NCBI GenBank assembly: GCA_001940655.1
Contig: MBAA01000216.1
Coordinates: 19,108-26,730, forward strand
DNA from: Promethearchaeota archaeon CR_4
Lineage (GTDB): Archaea > Asgardarchaeota > Lokiarchaeia > Sigyniarchaeales > CR-4
Direction of reading: 5' to 3'
DNA: 7,623 nucleotides
The notes beneath the pieces were generated by a model that was not told the DNA's origin, did not search any database, and saw only the letters and a program-made list of their open reading frames with translations. Position numbers and translations under genes: made by a program. Below are positions 1 to 5,973 of the stretch, piece after piece. Positions within the stretch are counted from its first letter, which is position 1. The number at the start of each line of letters is the position of its first letter.

Positions 1-227
1 GGGAGAACATCCAAGGTGGGGACGGATTTTACAATCTTTTGCAATCTATCGGTTAAATAATCAATCGCAGTAGTAATACGTTCGTTCTCTTTTTTTCGCG
101 CTCGCTGGAGATGGGTAGCAGTAGAACCCGTCTCGACATTACTTGTGCTCGCTCGTTTGAACGCATAATCAAGTAGTTCTTGGGCAGCGGGCACCATTTG
201 AAATTGCTTAAAGGGATTCTGGGGCAA
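1..227 (-). CDS. nog1: NOG1-type GTPase, N-terminal fragment (3' end beyond window)
   Basis: Only the first 75 codons are inside the window; the frame is open to the left edge. The translation has an NPF motif near the start, then ELLDYAFKRAS, a basic stretch (QRARKKENER) and a helix reading DYLTDRLQKIVKSVPTLDVLP. This order matches the helical N-terminal domain of NOG1 GTPases, which in archaeal and eukaryotic members reads roughly LLD-AFRRAS, then YL-D-L--IVKSFP--D-LP. NOG1 acts in large ribosomal subunit assembly. Its GTPase domain would lie further left and cannot be checked here. I chose the TTG at 227-225 because GGAGAGG lies just upstream (about 239-233). The later in-frame ATG at 197 would cut off the conserved NPF segment. 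It lies 77 bp downstream of the MJ1316-domain gene on the same strand, so co-transcription is plausible. Confidence 0.72.
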   Translation of the reverse strand, partial: MPQNPFKQFQMVPAAQELLDYAFKRASTSNVETGSTATHLQRARKKENERITTAIDYLTDRLQKIVKSVPTLDVL

Positions 228-230
228 GAG

Positions 231-240
231 ATCCTCTCCT
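231..240 (-). promoter_or_regulatory. Shine-Dalgarno site of the NOG1-type gene
   Basis: On the minus strand AGGAGAGGAT lies a few bases before the TTG at 227. It decides the start in favour of TTG over the internal ATG at 197, which has no purine-rich site before it. Confidence 0.55.
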
Positions 241-287
241 TTGTTGAGAGAAAATATTAGGGTAATCAATGTAACCTGTAGTTTGAA

Positions 288-313
288 GTTTACTCCGAAA
301 ATGTTTACTCCGG
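288..313. repeat. Short direct repeat spanning a stop codon
   Basis: GTTTACTCCG occurs at 288-297 and again at 303-312, 15 bp apart, separated by AAAAT. The right copy contains the stop codon of the MJ1316-domain gene (minus strand TAA at 307-305). It looks like a small local duplication of the gene's 3' end. No function is claimed. Confidence 0.5.
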
Positions 314-619
314 AACTACATCGGGAGGTACATTTTTGAAAAACTCGTCTTCTTCTGTATGGTGACTTTTCAAGTAGAGATACGTGTTTCGCTTGGTGTT
401 TTTGATGTTTAGGATGCGATGGAACGGTATCTGAATTTCCTCCCCAGTTTCGTCCTTGTAGATAAACCACGATGCTAGTACTTGGGTGATTTGCTCGTAA
501 TTTATGGTCTTCTCGTCATTAGGAACCCCGCGGTGGATAAATGTGATGTTAAAATCGCCCTTCTGCTTTTTCAATTTAGCATCCCACTTGATCCTGTTCA
601 GAACCGCTCGAGTTTTCAT
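305..619 (-). CDS. MJ1316 (DUF504/UPF0248) domain protein
   Basis: This 104-residue protein fits the small archaeal DUF504/UPF0248 family, also called the MJ1316 RNA cyclic group end recognition domain. Matching features, in order, are the start LNRIKWDAKL (residues 7-16), the strand FNITFIHRGVPNDEKTI (about 23-39) with its HRGVP turn, a segment around WFIYKD, and IPFHRILNIK (about 64-73), equivalent to the family's IPLHRI--I-. The family is proposed to recognise RNA ends, including cyclic phosphates, in RNA repair or processing; that rests on published domain-context analysis, not on anything in this window. The roughly 30-residue tail is acidic. The ATG at 619 has no ribosome binding site, but a TATA-like element lies about 30 bp upstream, which suits a leaderless or very short-leader transcript. 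NOG1 follows on the same strand, which suggests a translation or RNA-related setting. Confidence 0.8.
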   Translation of the reverse strand: MKTRAVLNRIKWDAKLKKQKGDFNITFIHRGVPNDEKTINYEQITQVLASWFIYKDETGEEIQIPFHRILNIKNTKRNTYLYLKSHHTEEDEFFKNVPPDVVPE

Positions 620-644
620 ACAAAATCATATGATATTTTCAGGT

Positions 645-660
645 GATTATTATGTATCTT
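645..660 (-). promoter_or_regulatory. Candidate TATA element for the DUF504/NOG1 pair
   Basis: On the minus strand the sequence reads AAGATACATAATAATC, an A-rich segment followed by a TATA-like core. Archaeal transcription usually starts about 25 bp downstream of the core, which would fall within about 10 bases of the ATG at 619. That fits the absence of a ribosome binding site there. Called by eye from an AT-rich region. Confidence 0.3.
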
Positions 661-720
661 TTGAATTTCGTTGAAAAAAAGATTCGCGAATTTTGAGGCA
701 TTCCTTTTTAGATGATGCCC

Positions 721-736
721 AAAATTATTTAAAACG
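721..736 (+). promoter_or_regulatory. psmB: Candidate TATA element for the proteasome gene
   Basis: AAAATTATTTAAAACG contains a TTTAAA core. Starting about 25 bp downstream would give a leader of roughly 20-25 bases before the ATG at 780, long enough to hold the GGGGAT purine stretch at 771-776 that may act as its ribosome binding site. Called by eye in an AT-rich intergenic region. Confidence 0.35.
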
Positions 737-779
737 CGAAATGTATTTTTTCCTCAGTATTTGATAAATTGGGGATTCT

Positions 780-1400
780 ATGTCTCAACAAATTTGGCTA
801 CCCGGTGCCTGCAGCGTTGCCATCCTGTGTAAAGATGGCGTGGTTCTCGGAAACGATTCTCGAAACACGTGGGGTTACACCGTTACTTCTAAAACGATGA
901 AGAAGGTCTTCGTCCTGACCCCCAAAATAGGATTGACTTCCTCTGGATTAGTTGGTGATTTCCAAACACTTGTCCGCATAATGCGTGCACAATCCAACCT
1001 TTACGAGATTGAAACTGGGTCCCCTATTACAACCCGTGCGATGGCCAAGCTCGTAGCAAATTATCTCTATTCCCGGAAGATGGCTCCTCTCTTCGTAAAT
1101 ACCACTATCGCGGGTGTAGATTCAGACGGTCCAAAGTTATACACGATGGATGCAATCGGATCCCTTATGGACGACAATATTGGGGTTTCCGGGAGTGCAA
1201 TGGAGCTAGCCGTCGGTACCCTCGAAGCGGGTTATTCCAAGGACATGACTGTGAAGGTTGGAAAAACTCTAGTTGAAAAAGCAATTCGAGTGGCAATCGG
1301 GCGGGACGCCCTCAGCGGGGATGGTATGGACATCTTGGTGATTACTGCCGATGGCGCGGAAGAAACCCACATCGATATTTCAAAATCCGCAGGAAAATAA
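780..1400 (+). CDS. psmB: 20S proteasome beta-type subunit lacking the catalytic Thr1
   Basis: This 206-residue protein has the N-terminal nucleophile hydrolase fold of archaeal proteasome beta subunits. It matches through VAILCKDGVVLGNDSR (13-28), SKTMKKVF (37-44), GDFQTLVRIMRAQSNLY (59-75), the SGS turn (137-139), GTLEAGYS and RDALSGDGMDILVITADG (175-192). Active beta subunits are cut after a Gly to expose Thr1, normally in a GTTT context. Here the aligned segment is G9-A10-C11-S12, so Thr1 is Ala. Asp17 (D26), Lys33 (K42), the Ser129 region (S139) and Asp166 (D176) are kept. The nine residues before Ala10 resemble a short propeptide. I infer a structural, non-catalytic subunit that would assemble with an active beta paralogue elsewhere in the genome, as with inactive eukaryotic beta subunits. 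It diverges from the DUF504/NOG1 pair and appears to be transcribed alone. Confidence 0.9.
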   Translation: MSQQIWLPGACSVAILCKDGVVLGNDSRNTWGYTVTSKTMKKVFVLTPKIGLTSSGLVGDFQTLVRIMRAQSNLYEIETGSPITTRAMAKLVANYLYSRKMAPLFVNTTIAGVDSDGPKLYTMDAIGSLMDDNIGVSGSAMELAVGTLEAGYSKDMTVKVGKTLVEKAIRVAIGRDALSGDGMDILVITADGAEETHIDISKSAGK

Positions 1401-1406
1401 CTTCCC

Positions 1407-1432
1407 AAGAGATCCTCCGAGAGCTCTTTTTT
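1407..1432 (+). terminator. Candidate terminator after the proteasome gene
   Basis: AAGAG (1407-1411) can pair with CTCTT (1424-1428), with two further inner pairs after a mismatch, and the stem runs into a T6 tract at 1427-1432. Further T-runs follow at about 1449-1461. Archaeal termination mainly uses T-rich tracts, so the T-runs may matter more than this weak stem. Confidence 0.35.
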
Positions 1433-1517
1433 AGTTTAGAATTGATAATTTTTGCCTTTTTCCCCTCTATTTTAAAACATAGTTCATTTATGGAGCAAAG
1501 CATTCCAAGAAAGAGGA

Positions 1518-1528
1518 TATTTTTTAAG
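1518..1528 (+). promoter_or_regulatory. Candidate TATA element for the four-gene cluster
   Basis: The segment ATATTTTTTAA lies about 40-50 bp before the TTG at 1567. A start about 25 bp downstream would leave the GAAGGAGA site within a short leader. A second candidate, TATTTTAAAACA, lies at 1468-1479, and I cannot choose firmly between them. Confidence 0.28.
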
Positions 1529-1554
1529 TAATTTTTAGCGCATGAATAAAATAT

Positions 1555-1562
1555 GAAGGAGA
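1555..1562 (+). promoter_or_regulatory. Shine-Dalgarno site selecting a TTG start
   Basis: GAAGGAGA lies four bases before the TTG at 1567. Nearby ATGs are out of frame or run straight into a stop, so this site supports TTG as the real start of the radical SAM gene. Confidence 0.6.
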
Positions 1563-1566
1563 TTCT

Positions 1567-2850
1567 TTGCAGAAAATCTTGATTGTTGCACGGTTCTTGC
1601 AACCAAATAAATATACGATTGCTGCATTGGTAGGGATTCTTGAGACTCACCCATTGTTAGTCAATTCCCAAATTAATTTGAAGATTGTGATTCAGAGAGA
1701 TTTTCCCTCACAGATATTACAAAAAATTAACTGCGCTGAATATGATCACGTCCTCGTGTTGCTGCCCGCATTATCAACGCAGTTTTCCTATTTTAAAGAA
1801 GAAATCCTGCGGTTAATACAAATTAAAAAAATCGTCCCGAAAATGAGCATAATTGCGGGGGGTCCCCACCCGATGTTCTATCCGGAGGAAACTCTCGATC
1901 TTGGGGTCGATTTCGTCATACGGGGGGAAGCGGAAGAGGCCTTACCACATCTCGTAAAAGTCATAGCAGACAACACTTCGAATTGGAACGAGATACCTGG
2001 CCTTTGTTGTAACACAACTTCGGGTTTCATAAAAAATCCCCTCTCTCAAGTACCTGAACTTGATCCGTATCCCAGTTTCTCGATTCAAAGTCGAATATTT
2101 GCACCCATCGAAATCACGCGCGGGTGCCCTTTTGGATGTTATTTTTGCAGCGTATGTTCGTTGTCTGGGGGGCAAGTACGGCATCGTTCCATTGATTCCA
2201 TTCGTAAATGGCTCGGACTCGCTGCGAAATTACAATACGATCGAGTGTGGTTTATTTGTCCAAATTCCTTTGGTTACGGGAGTCCTAACGGTCGTACTGG
2301 AAACCCCCTAACTGTGCAAAAAATGTTACAGGTCATAGCAGAAATTCCCGGCATAAAACAAATCTTCTTTGGCACATTTCCATCGGAGGTACGTCCCGAA
2401 TTTGTCACCCGGGAAATGCTCGATGCAGTCAAACCCTATATCTCAAATAAGTCATTTACCCTGGGCGCTCAATCTGCCAGCAACGCTATGTTGGATCGCA
2501 TTCACCGCCAACATACGTTCGAGGATGTTTTGAATGCTATTGACATCATGCGAGAGTACGATTTCCGTGTCGACGTAGACTTCATTTTCGGTTTGCCGGG
2601 GGAAACACAAGAAGATCTTCAAAAAAACCTAGATTTTTTCCATTACGTGTTAAAAACAAATGGAATTCGCATTCACGGTCACACATTTCTCCCGTTACCT
2701 GGAACGAAATTCCAAAATGCTCCACCCGGTAAGCTTTCTGATGATTACAAGGAAATTCTAGGACGCCTTGCTCTGGAAAAGAAAGCGTTTGGGAGTTTTC
2801 TTGTTCAAGAAGATCGCGCGAGTGCTATTTTCATCGCGAGGAAAAAATAG
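1567..2850 (+). CDS. B12-binding radical SAM protein, MJ_1487-like
   Basis: This 427-residue protein has two domains. Residues 1-150 form a cobalamin-binding Rossmann-like region with HVLVLLPALS (61-70), IIAGGPH (95-101) and VIRGEAEEALPHLV (117-130). The DxHxxG motif of base-off B12 proteins is absent, so a lower histidine ligand is not expected from this segment. Residues about 178-400 form a radical SAM domain with EITRGCPFGCYFC, giving the CxxxCxxC cluster motif (C187, C191, C194), then RHRSIDSI, a TLGAQSAS strand and DFIFGLPGET. The short linker with LDPYP and the RHRSI block recall the archaeal MJ_1487 family, which has no assigned reaction. Such enzymes often do methyl transfer or other radical chemistry, but the substrate here is unknown. 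It uses a TTG start and is the first gene of a four-gene same-strand run; the next gene begins 49 bp downstream. Confidence 0.85.
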   Translation: MQKILIVARFLQPNKYTIAALVGILETHPLLVNSQINLKIVIQRDFPSQILQKINCAEYDHVLVLLPALSTQFSYFKEEILRLIQIKKIVPKMSIIAGGPHPMFYPEETLDLGVDFVIRGEAEEALPHLVKVIADNTSNWNEIPGLCCNTTSGFIKNPLSQVPELDPYPSFSIQSRIFAPIEITRGCPFGCYFCSVCSLSGGQVRHRSIDSIRKWLGLAAKLQYDRVWFICPNSFGYGSPNGRTGNPLTVQKMLQVIAEIPGIKQIFFGTFPSEVRPEFVTREMLDAVKPYISNKSFTLGAQSASNAMLDRIHRQHTFEDVLNAIDIMREYDFRVDVDFIFGLPGETQEDLQKNLDFFHYVLKTNGIRIHGHTFLPLPGTKFQNAPPGKLSDDYKEILGRLALEKKAFGSFLVQEDRASAIFIARKK

Positions 2851-2890
2851 ATTTTTTACCAGAAAAGATTAATAGAAATATCGCGGCTCC

Positions 2891-2895
2891 GTGAG
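2891..2895 (+). promoter_or_regulatory. Shine-Dalgarno-like site deciding the DUF362 gene start
   Basis: GTGAG precedes the ATG at 2900 by four bases and resembles the GGTGA part of an archaeal Shine-Dalgarno site. The same GTG could itself be an in-frame start adding three residues, but nothing purine-rich lies before it, so ATG is preferred. Confidence 0.4.
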
Positions 2896-2899
2896 ATTA

Positions 2900-4375
2900 A
2901 TGGCTACTCCAAATATCGCATTCGAGAGTGGTGGGGATCTCCTAGCTCTCTTTACCCGTGCAATGGAAAAACTAGGCGGACTAAAGAATTGCTTAAAAGA
3001 GAATCAACCCACCATAGTGGCGATCTCGATGCCCTTTCCCGAGCCCGCACCCGTCACAACGTCCTTTCCCCTGTTAAGACAATTATTACAAGAACTAAAA
3101 ACCCTGAATCTCCCGCAAATCCAAGTCTGTGCCGTACCAGATTGGGGATTCAATGCACAGAAAGTGGCACACACACTTGGAATCTCAGAGTTTGTCAAGC
3201 AATGTGGAGCAGAATTTACTGCAATTAATCAAAATGGAGAGGCAATTCCCAGTAATTCATCAGTAAAATACCCGTTGTATCCTCTCATCTCTAAAGCCAC
3301 TAATTATATTTCACTCCCTTCCATTCGATTTGATCCCATTCTCGGATTCTTTGGCGCTTGTGGTACAAATTACCAATTCCTGTTCAAACCCAAGAAACGT
3401 TCGCGTAACATAAATTTTGGATTTCTTTTGAACCGTAAGAAATACTCTCGTAGCAATTGGGCTGTTTGCGAGAAAAATCCGGAGGATATTCATAAAAAAT
3501 TCGTGGATGTTATTTTGGGATCATTAAGTACCCGCGTTCCGGATCTTACTGTTGTTGATGGGTCACAAGTGCTAGTGGGTCAAGGTCCCTTGTTATTGAC
3601 TGGCGGACAACCTTATTCTGGGAATTTTTTAGTTGCAGGAAACAATCCGCTGGCCATAGACAAGTGTCTGGCCGAAAAGCTCGGGTTCAAGATGGATGAA
3701 ACGCTCCTACTCAAAGAGATAACCCAAGAAAATCTCCTCGATCTTCAAATCCCCCAAGAAGAGAACACAACGGGTTCATCTAGTTCTTCCCAAAACCCGC
3801 CACCCCAAAAAGCGAACAACAATCTAACAAGCGGTTTGCCCTCAAGACTGACAGTCGAACAAGGAAAGACCTGTGTGCTTTGCCAACAGAATCTGCGATT
3901 ATTGGTAGATATTATGAGCAATATTGGGGCGAAAGATTTAACCTACCTCGAAGAACTCAATTTTATTAGCGGAATTGCCCCACCCCAACCACCGTCTTTG
4001 AGAAATATTTGTCTCTTTGGCGATTGTGCCATAAATTCAACTAAAAAATATGAGTTTCATAAAATAAAACAAGTAAAGGCAGCTAAGAAAGAGAAAGAAA
4101 AAACTCCCAAAAAAGAGAAGGAAAAAGCGGCCAAAAAACAGAAAGAAAAAGCACCCAAGGAGAAGAAGGAGAAAGTTTCGGTCAAACGAAATAAATCTAT
4201 TGTCAAAATCCCCGGTTGCCCACCGTCACCATTAGAGGTTCTTCAGCGGTTATTACAACAATATTCTGGGAAAAATTTGCCTGCTGTGTCATTCTGGTTG
4301 CAAGTATGGAAGAGCCTTCAAAACAAATCAAGGAACACTCTGCCAAAAAGGCGACAAGGAGATGGAAAACCGTGA
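2900..4375 (+). CDS. DUF362 protein with C-terminal NuoB/hydrogenase-small-subunit-like cysteine domain
   Basis: This 491-residue protein (numbered from ATG 2900) has two parts. Residues about 35-275 resemble DUF362: TIVAISMPFPEPAP, ISLPSIRFDP, GACGTNYQFL, then PDLTVVDGSQVLVGQGPLL and FLVAGNNPLAIDKCLAEKLG, the last two being the family's clearest blocks. The usual KPN and KTH motifs are degenerate. A Ser/Asn/Pro linker (about 288-313) leads to a cysteine region: C325xxC328, CLFGDCA (C371, C376) and PGCPP (C440). A CxxC, then G-x-C-A, then PGCPP order recalls NuoB and the small subunits of NiFe hydrogenases, so an Fe-S cluster is likely. Between C376 and C440 sits a four-copy eight-residue Lys/Glu repeat. 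No membrane segment or signal peptide is seen. The stop overlaps the next gene's start by four bases. Function is unknown; I infer a cytoplasmic redox or cluster-carrying role. Confidence 0.72.
   Translation: MATPNIAFESGGDLLALFTRAMEKLGGLKNCLKENQPTIVAISMPFPEPAPVTTSFPLLRQLLQELKTLNLPQIQVCAVPDWGFNAQKVAHTLGISEFVKQCGAEFTAINQNGEAIPSNSSVKYPLYPLISKATNYISLPSIRFDPILGFFGACGTNYQFLFKPKKRSRNINFGFLLNRKKYSRSNWAVCEKNPEDIHKKFVDVILGSLSTRVPDLTVVDGSQVLVGQGPLLLTGGQPYSGNFLVAGNNPLAIDKCLAEKLGFKMDETLLLKEITQENLLDLQIPQEENTTGSSSSSQNPPPQKANNNLTSGLPSRLTVEQGKTCVLCQQNLRLLVDIMSNIGAKDLTYLEELNFISGIAPPQPPSLRNICLFGDCAINSTKKYEFHKIKQVKAAKKEKEKTPKKEKEKAAKKQKEKAPKEKKEKVSVKRNKSIVKIPGCPPSPLEVLQRLLQQYSGKNLPAVSFWLQVWKSLQNKSRNTLPKRRQGDGKP
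4079..4174 (+). repeat. Four-copy 24-bp tandem repeat inside the DUF362 gene
   Basis: Four consecutive 24-bp units (4079-4102, 4103-4126, 4127-4150, 4151-4174) encode AAKKEKEK, TPKKEKEK, AAKKQKEK and APKEKKEK. The third bases differ between units, so the copies are not freshly made, although the protein pattern is kept. The product is a strongly charged, probably helical or disordered linker at residues 394-425. Confidence 0.85.
4354..4362 (+). promoter_or_regulatory. Shine-Dalgarno site for the orphan 523-residue protein
   Basis: AGGAGATGG lies inside the end of the DUF362 gene, about nine bases before the GTG at 4372. No comparable site precedes the longer in-frame alternatives at 4216 (TTG) and 4306 (ATG). 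It therefore supports translational coupling through the GTGA stop/start overlap. Confidence 0.6.
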
Positions 4376-5943
4376 CAGGGGATATTATTGGCGATTACGA
4401 AAAGCTGTTAGAACGAAAGTGGAAAGAACGTTCTTCTGCCAGGATTTCTGACGCGGAAATTCCATCTAATACGGAATCTAGTAATGTGTTGCAGATAAAA
4501 AACCTGTCTGGTCTTACCAATATTGCACAGGAATTAGGGGCACAATTATTTGACAGTAATGAAAATCACGTTACCATAATAACAAAAAATGGAAAGTATC
4601 AGGCCGCATTTTTACATTTGCAGACATCGAATGAAGGTGAGACTCGCATAACTCACGAGAATTTTCAGGAATTTCAGGATAAAAATGTGGAAGAAATTTC
4701 ACCAGATAAAATTCTGACTCATCTTTCAGAATATATTTACAAAACTTACAAGGTTAAACCAAATTTTATTCGCATTATTGACGTGGAGCTACTCCAATTA
4801 TTTGTTGAATTCTATTCAAAGCATAATGGGAACCAGACCCTCAATGTCACCTTATCTTTTCTTGCAGAATTATTTGCACGCTGGATGACAGGACTTATCG
4901 CTGGAAACTGGATCCAGTATCCTGAACTTCCCCTGGTCACATTTCTACGGAACATTGCGTCCCCCTATGATAATATAATCGTTAAAATCCTTCAATTTCT
5001 CACGAATAAAAAATTCAACAAGAAACCTGTCGCAATCTTCATTGATACACCCAATGGAGTCCTACCCTTAAGGTTCATCCCCACCGCAAGTGGAGGGGAA
5101 TTTACTCCTGTTCAGCAAGCAAAAGCTCGTCCCGTTGATTGGGAGGATTTTCCCGAATTTTTACGGCAAGAACGGGTTCGCCTAAACGTAGGACATATAA
5201 TTTATTTTCAATTGCGAGAAATGCTTGACTTTTTCAATGATGTAATTATAACTCCCATTCCAATAACTAATGCGCGTTGGAAATCGATCGGGCAGCGTGG
5301 ATTATATTTTTTAAAGAATTATGGGGAATCTTGGGTGACCTATCCTCCACCTCGCATAATTAATACCTTTTTCCGCTTCTTTACACGTTTTCTTGGTTAT
5401 AATTACAATATATGGAAACTCTCTTACTGGTACGCTCCCTCGGTCATCTTAAATTTACTCGTAGAATCTACGGGCGGTTCTGGCACGATTCTTTGTTTGT
5501 ACCGCTCACGGACAAAAAACGGTAGGAAAAAAAATTTGACAGGGTTTACAATCCGCATTGAAAGCGCCGCTATCACCGGAATCGAATCTACAGACCCGCA
5601 ATTCGTGAAGTCGTTACAAGAAAATGGTAAAAACATCGATTTAACCCCGGAAAAAGCAAGGGATGTCTTCTACAAAGGGCAACAGACCTACCCCAACTTG
5701 ACTAACGTCCTATTTATTAGCGAAGAATTTTTCGACCAATTGCTTAGGAAACTGCTCGGTCAATTCCTCTCCTTGAGTCCCCTCAAATTAGTTAACGCCA
5801 GTCGCACTTTGTCCCGATTGAGAGACCCCCGTAACTTCTATATGTATCCAGAGACTGTTGGATTTCAATATCTTCGAAAAATTGGCGGGTTCAAACTTCT
5901 CCGTTGGATTTCGCGTCTCTTTTTCGACCGCTATGAATTTTAA
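4372..5943 (+). CDS. Protein of unrecognised family, coupled to the DUF362 gene
   Basis: I do not recognise this 523-residue protein. The GTG at 4372 is chosen because GTGA overlaps the DUF362 stop and AGGAGATGG precedes it. Longer frames from 4306 or 4216 would lie inside the DUF362 gene and have no ribosome binding site. The N-terminal third is charged (KLLERKWKERSS at about 11-22) and includes a small strand-rich unit (HVTIITKNGKYQAAFLHLQT). The middle has VAIFIDTPNGVLPLRFIPTA. The region about 332-353 is aromatic and basic (FFRFFTRFLGYNYNIWKLSYWY) and is followed by SVILNLLVESTGGSGTILCLYRSR. The C-terminus is Arg/Phe-rich and ends in RLFFDRYEF. Hydrophobic stretches are broken by charges, so no transmembrane segment is confident; membrane-surface attachment is possible. 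It has only one cysteine (in TILCLY), so it is not an Fe-S protein like its neighbours. Coupling suggests it acts with the DUF362 protein. Confidence 0.75.
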   Translation: MTGDIIGDYEKLLERKWKERSSARISDAEIPSNTESSNVLQIKNLSGLTNIAQELGAQLFDSNENHVTIITKNGKYQAAFLHLQTSNEGETRITHENFQEFQDKNVEEISPDKILTHLSEYIYKTYKVKPNFIRIIDVELLQLFVEFYSKHNGNQTLNVTLSFLAELFARWMTGLIAGNWIQYPELPLVTFLRNIASPYDNIIVKILQFLTNKKFNKKPVAIFIDTPNGVLPLRFIPTASGGEFTPVQQAKARPVDWEDFPEFLRQERVRLNVGHIIYFQLREMLDFFNDVIITPIPITNARWKSIGQRGLYFLKNYGESWVTYPPPRIINTFFRFFTRFLGYNYNIWKLSYWYAPSVILNLLVESTGGSGTILCLYRSRTKNGRKKNLTGFTIRIESAAITGIESTDPQFVKSLQENGKNIDLTPEKARDVFYKGQQTYPNLTNVLFISEEFFDQLLRKLLGQFLSLSPLKLVNASRTLSRLRDPRNFYMYPETVGFQYLRKIGGFKLLRWISRLFFDRYEF

Positions 5944-5973
5944 CCTTCTCCTCGATTACCGGCGACACAACAT

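Noticed and set aside
789..830. Cys11 of the proteasome subunit as a replacement N-terminal nucleophile
   Set aside because: Taking Cys11 as residue 1 would require a one-residue deletion against the well-conserved strand that follows. The ungapped alignment puts Ala10 at Thr1 and Cys11 at position 2.
1401..1566. Small RNA or riboswitch in the intergenic region before the radical SAM gene
   Set aside because: I looked for a cobalamin riboswitch or a stable structured RNA because of the B12 enzyme. I saw only AT-rich sequence, a weak hairpin with T-runs and promoter-like elements.
1342..1650. Minus-strand frame of 102 codons
   Set aside because: It overlaps the end of the proteasome gene, the intergenic region and the start of the radical SAM gene, and has no recognisable protein character. 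It is a chance frame.
2060..2311. Plus-strand overlapping frame inside the radical SAM gene
   Set aside because: It covers the CxxxCxxC region of a clearly real gene in another frame and shows no motif of its own.
4216..4371. Longer N-terminus of the orphan protein from TTG 4216 or ATG 4306
   Set aside because: It lies entirely inside the DUF362 gene, over its conserved PGCPP region, with no ribosome binding site. GTG 4372 is better supported.
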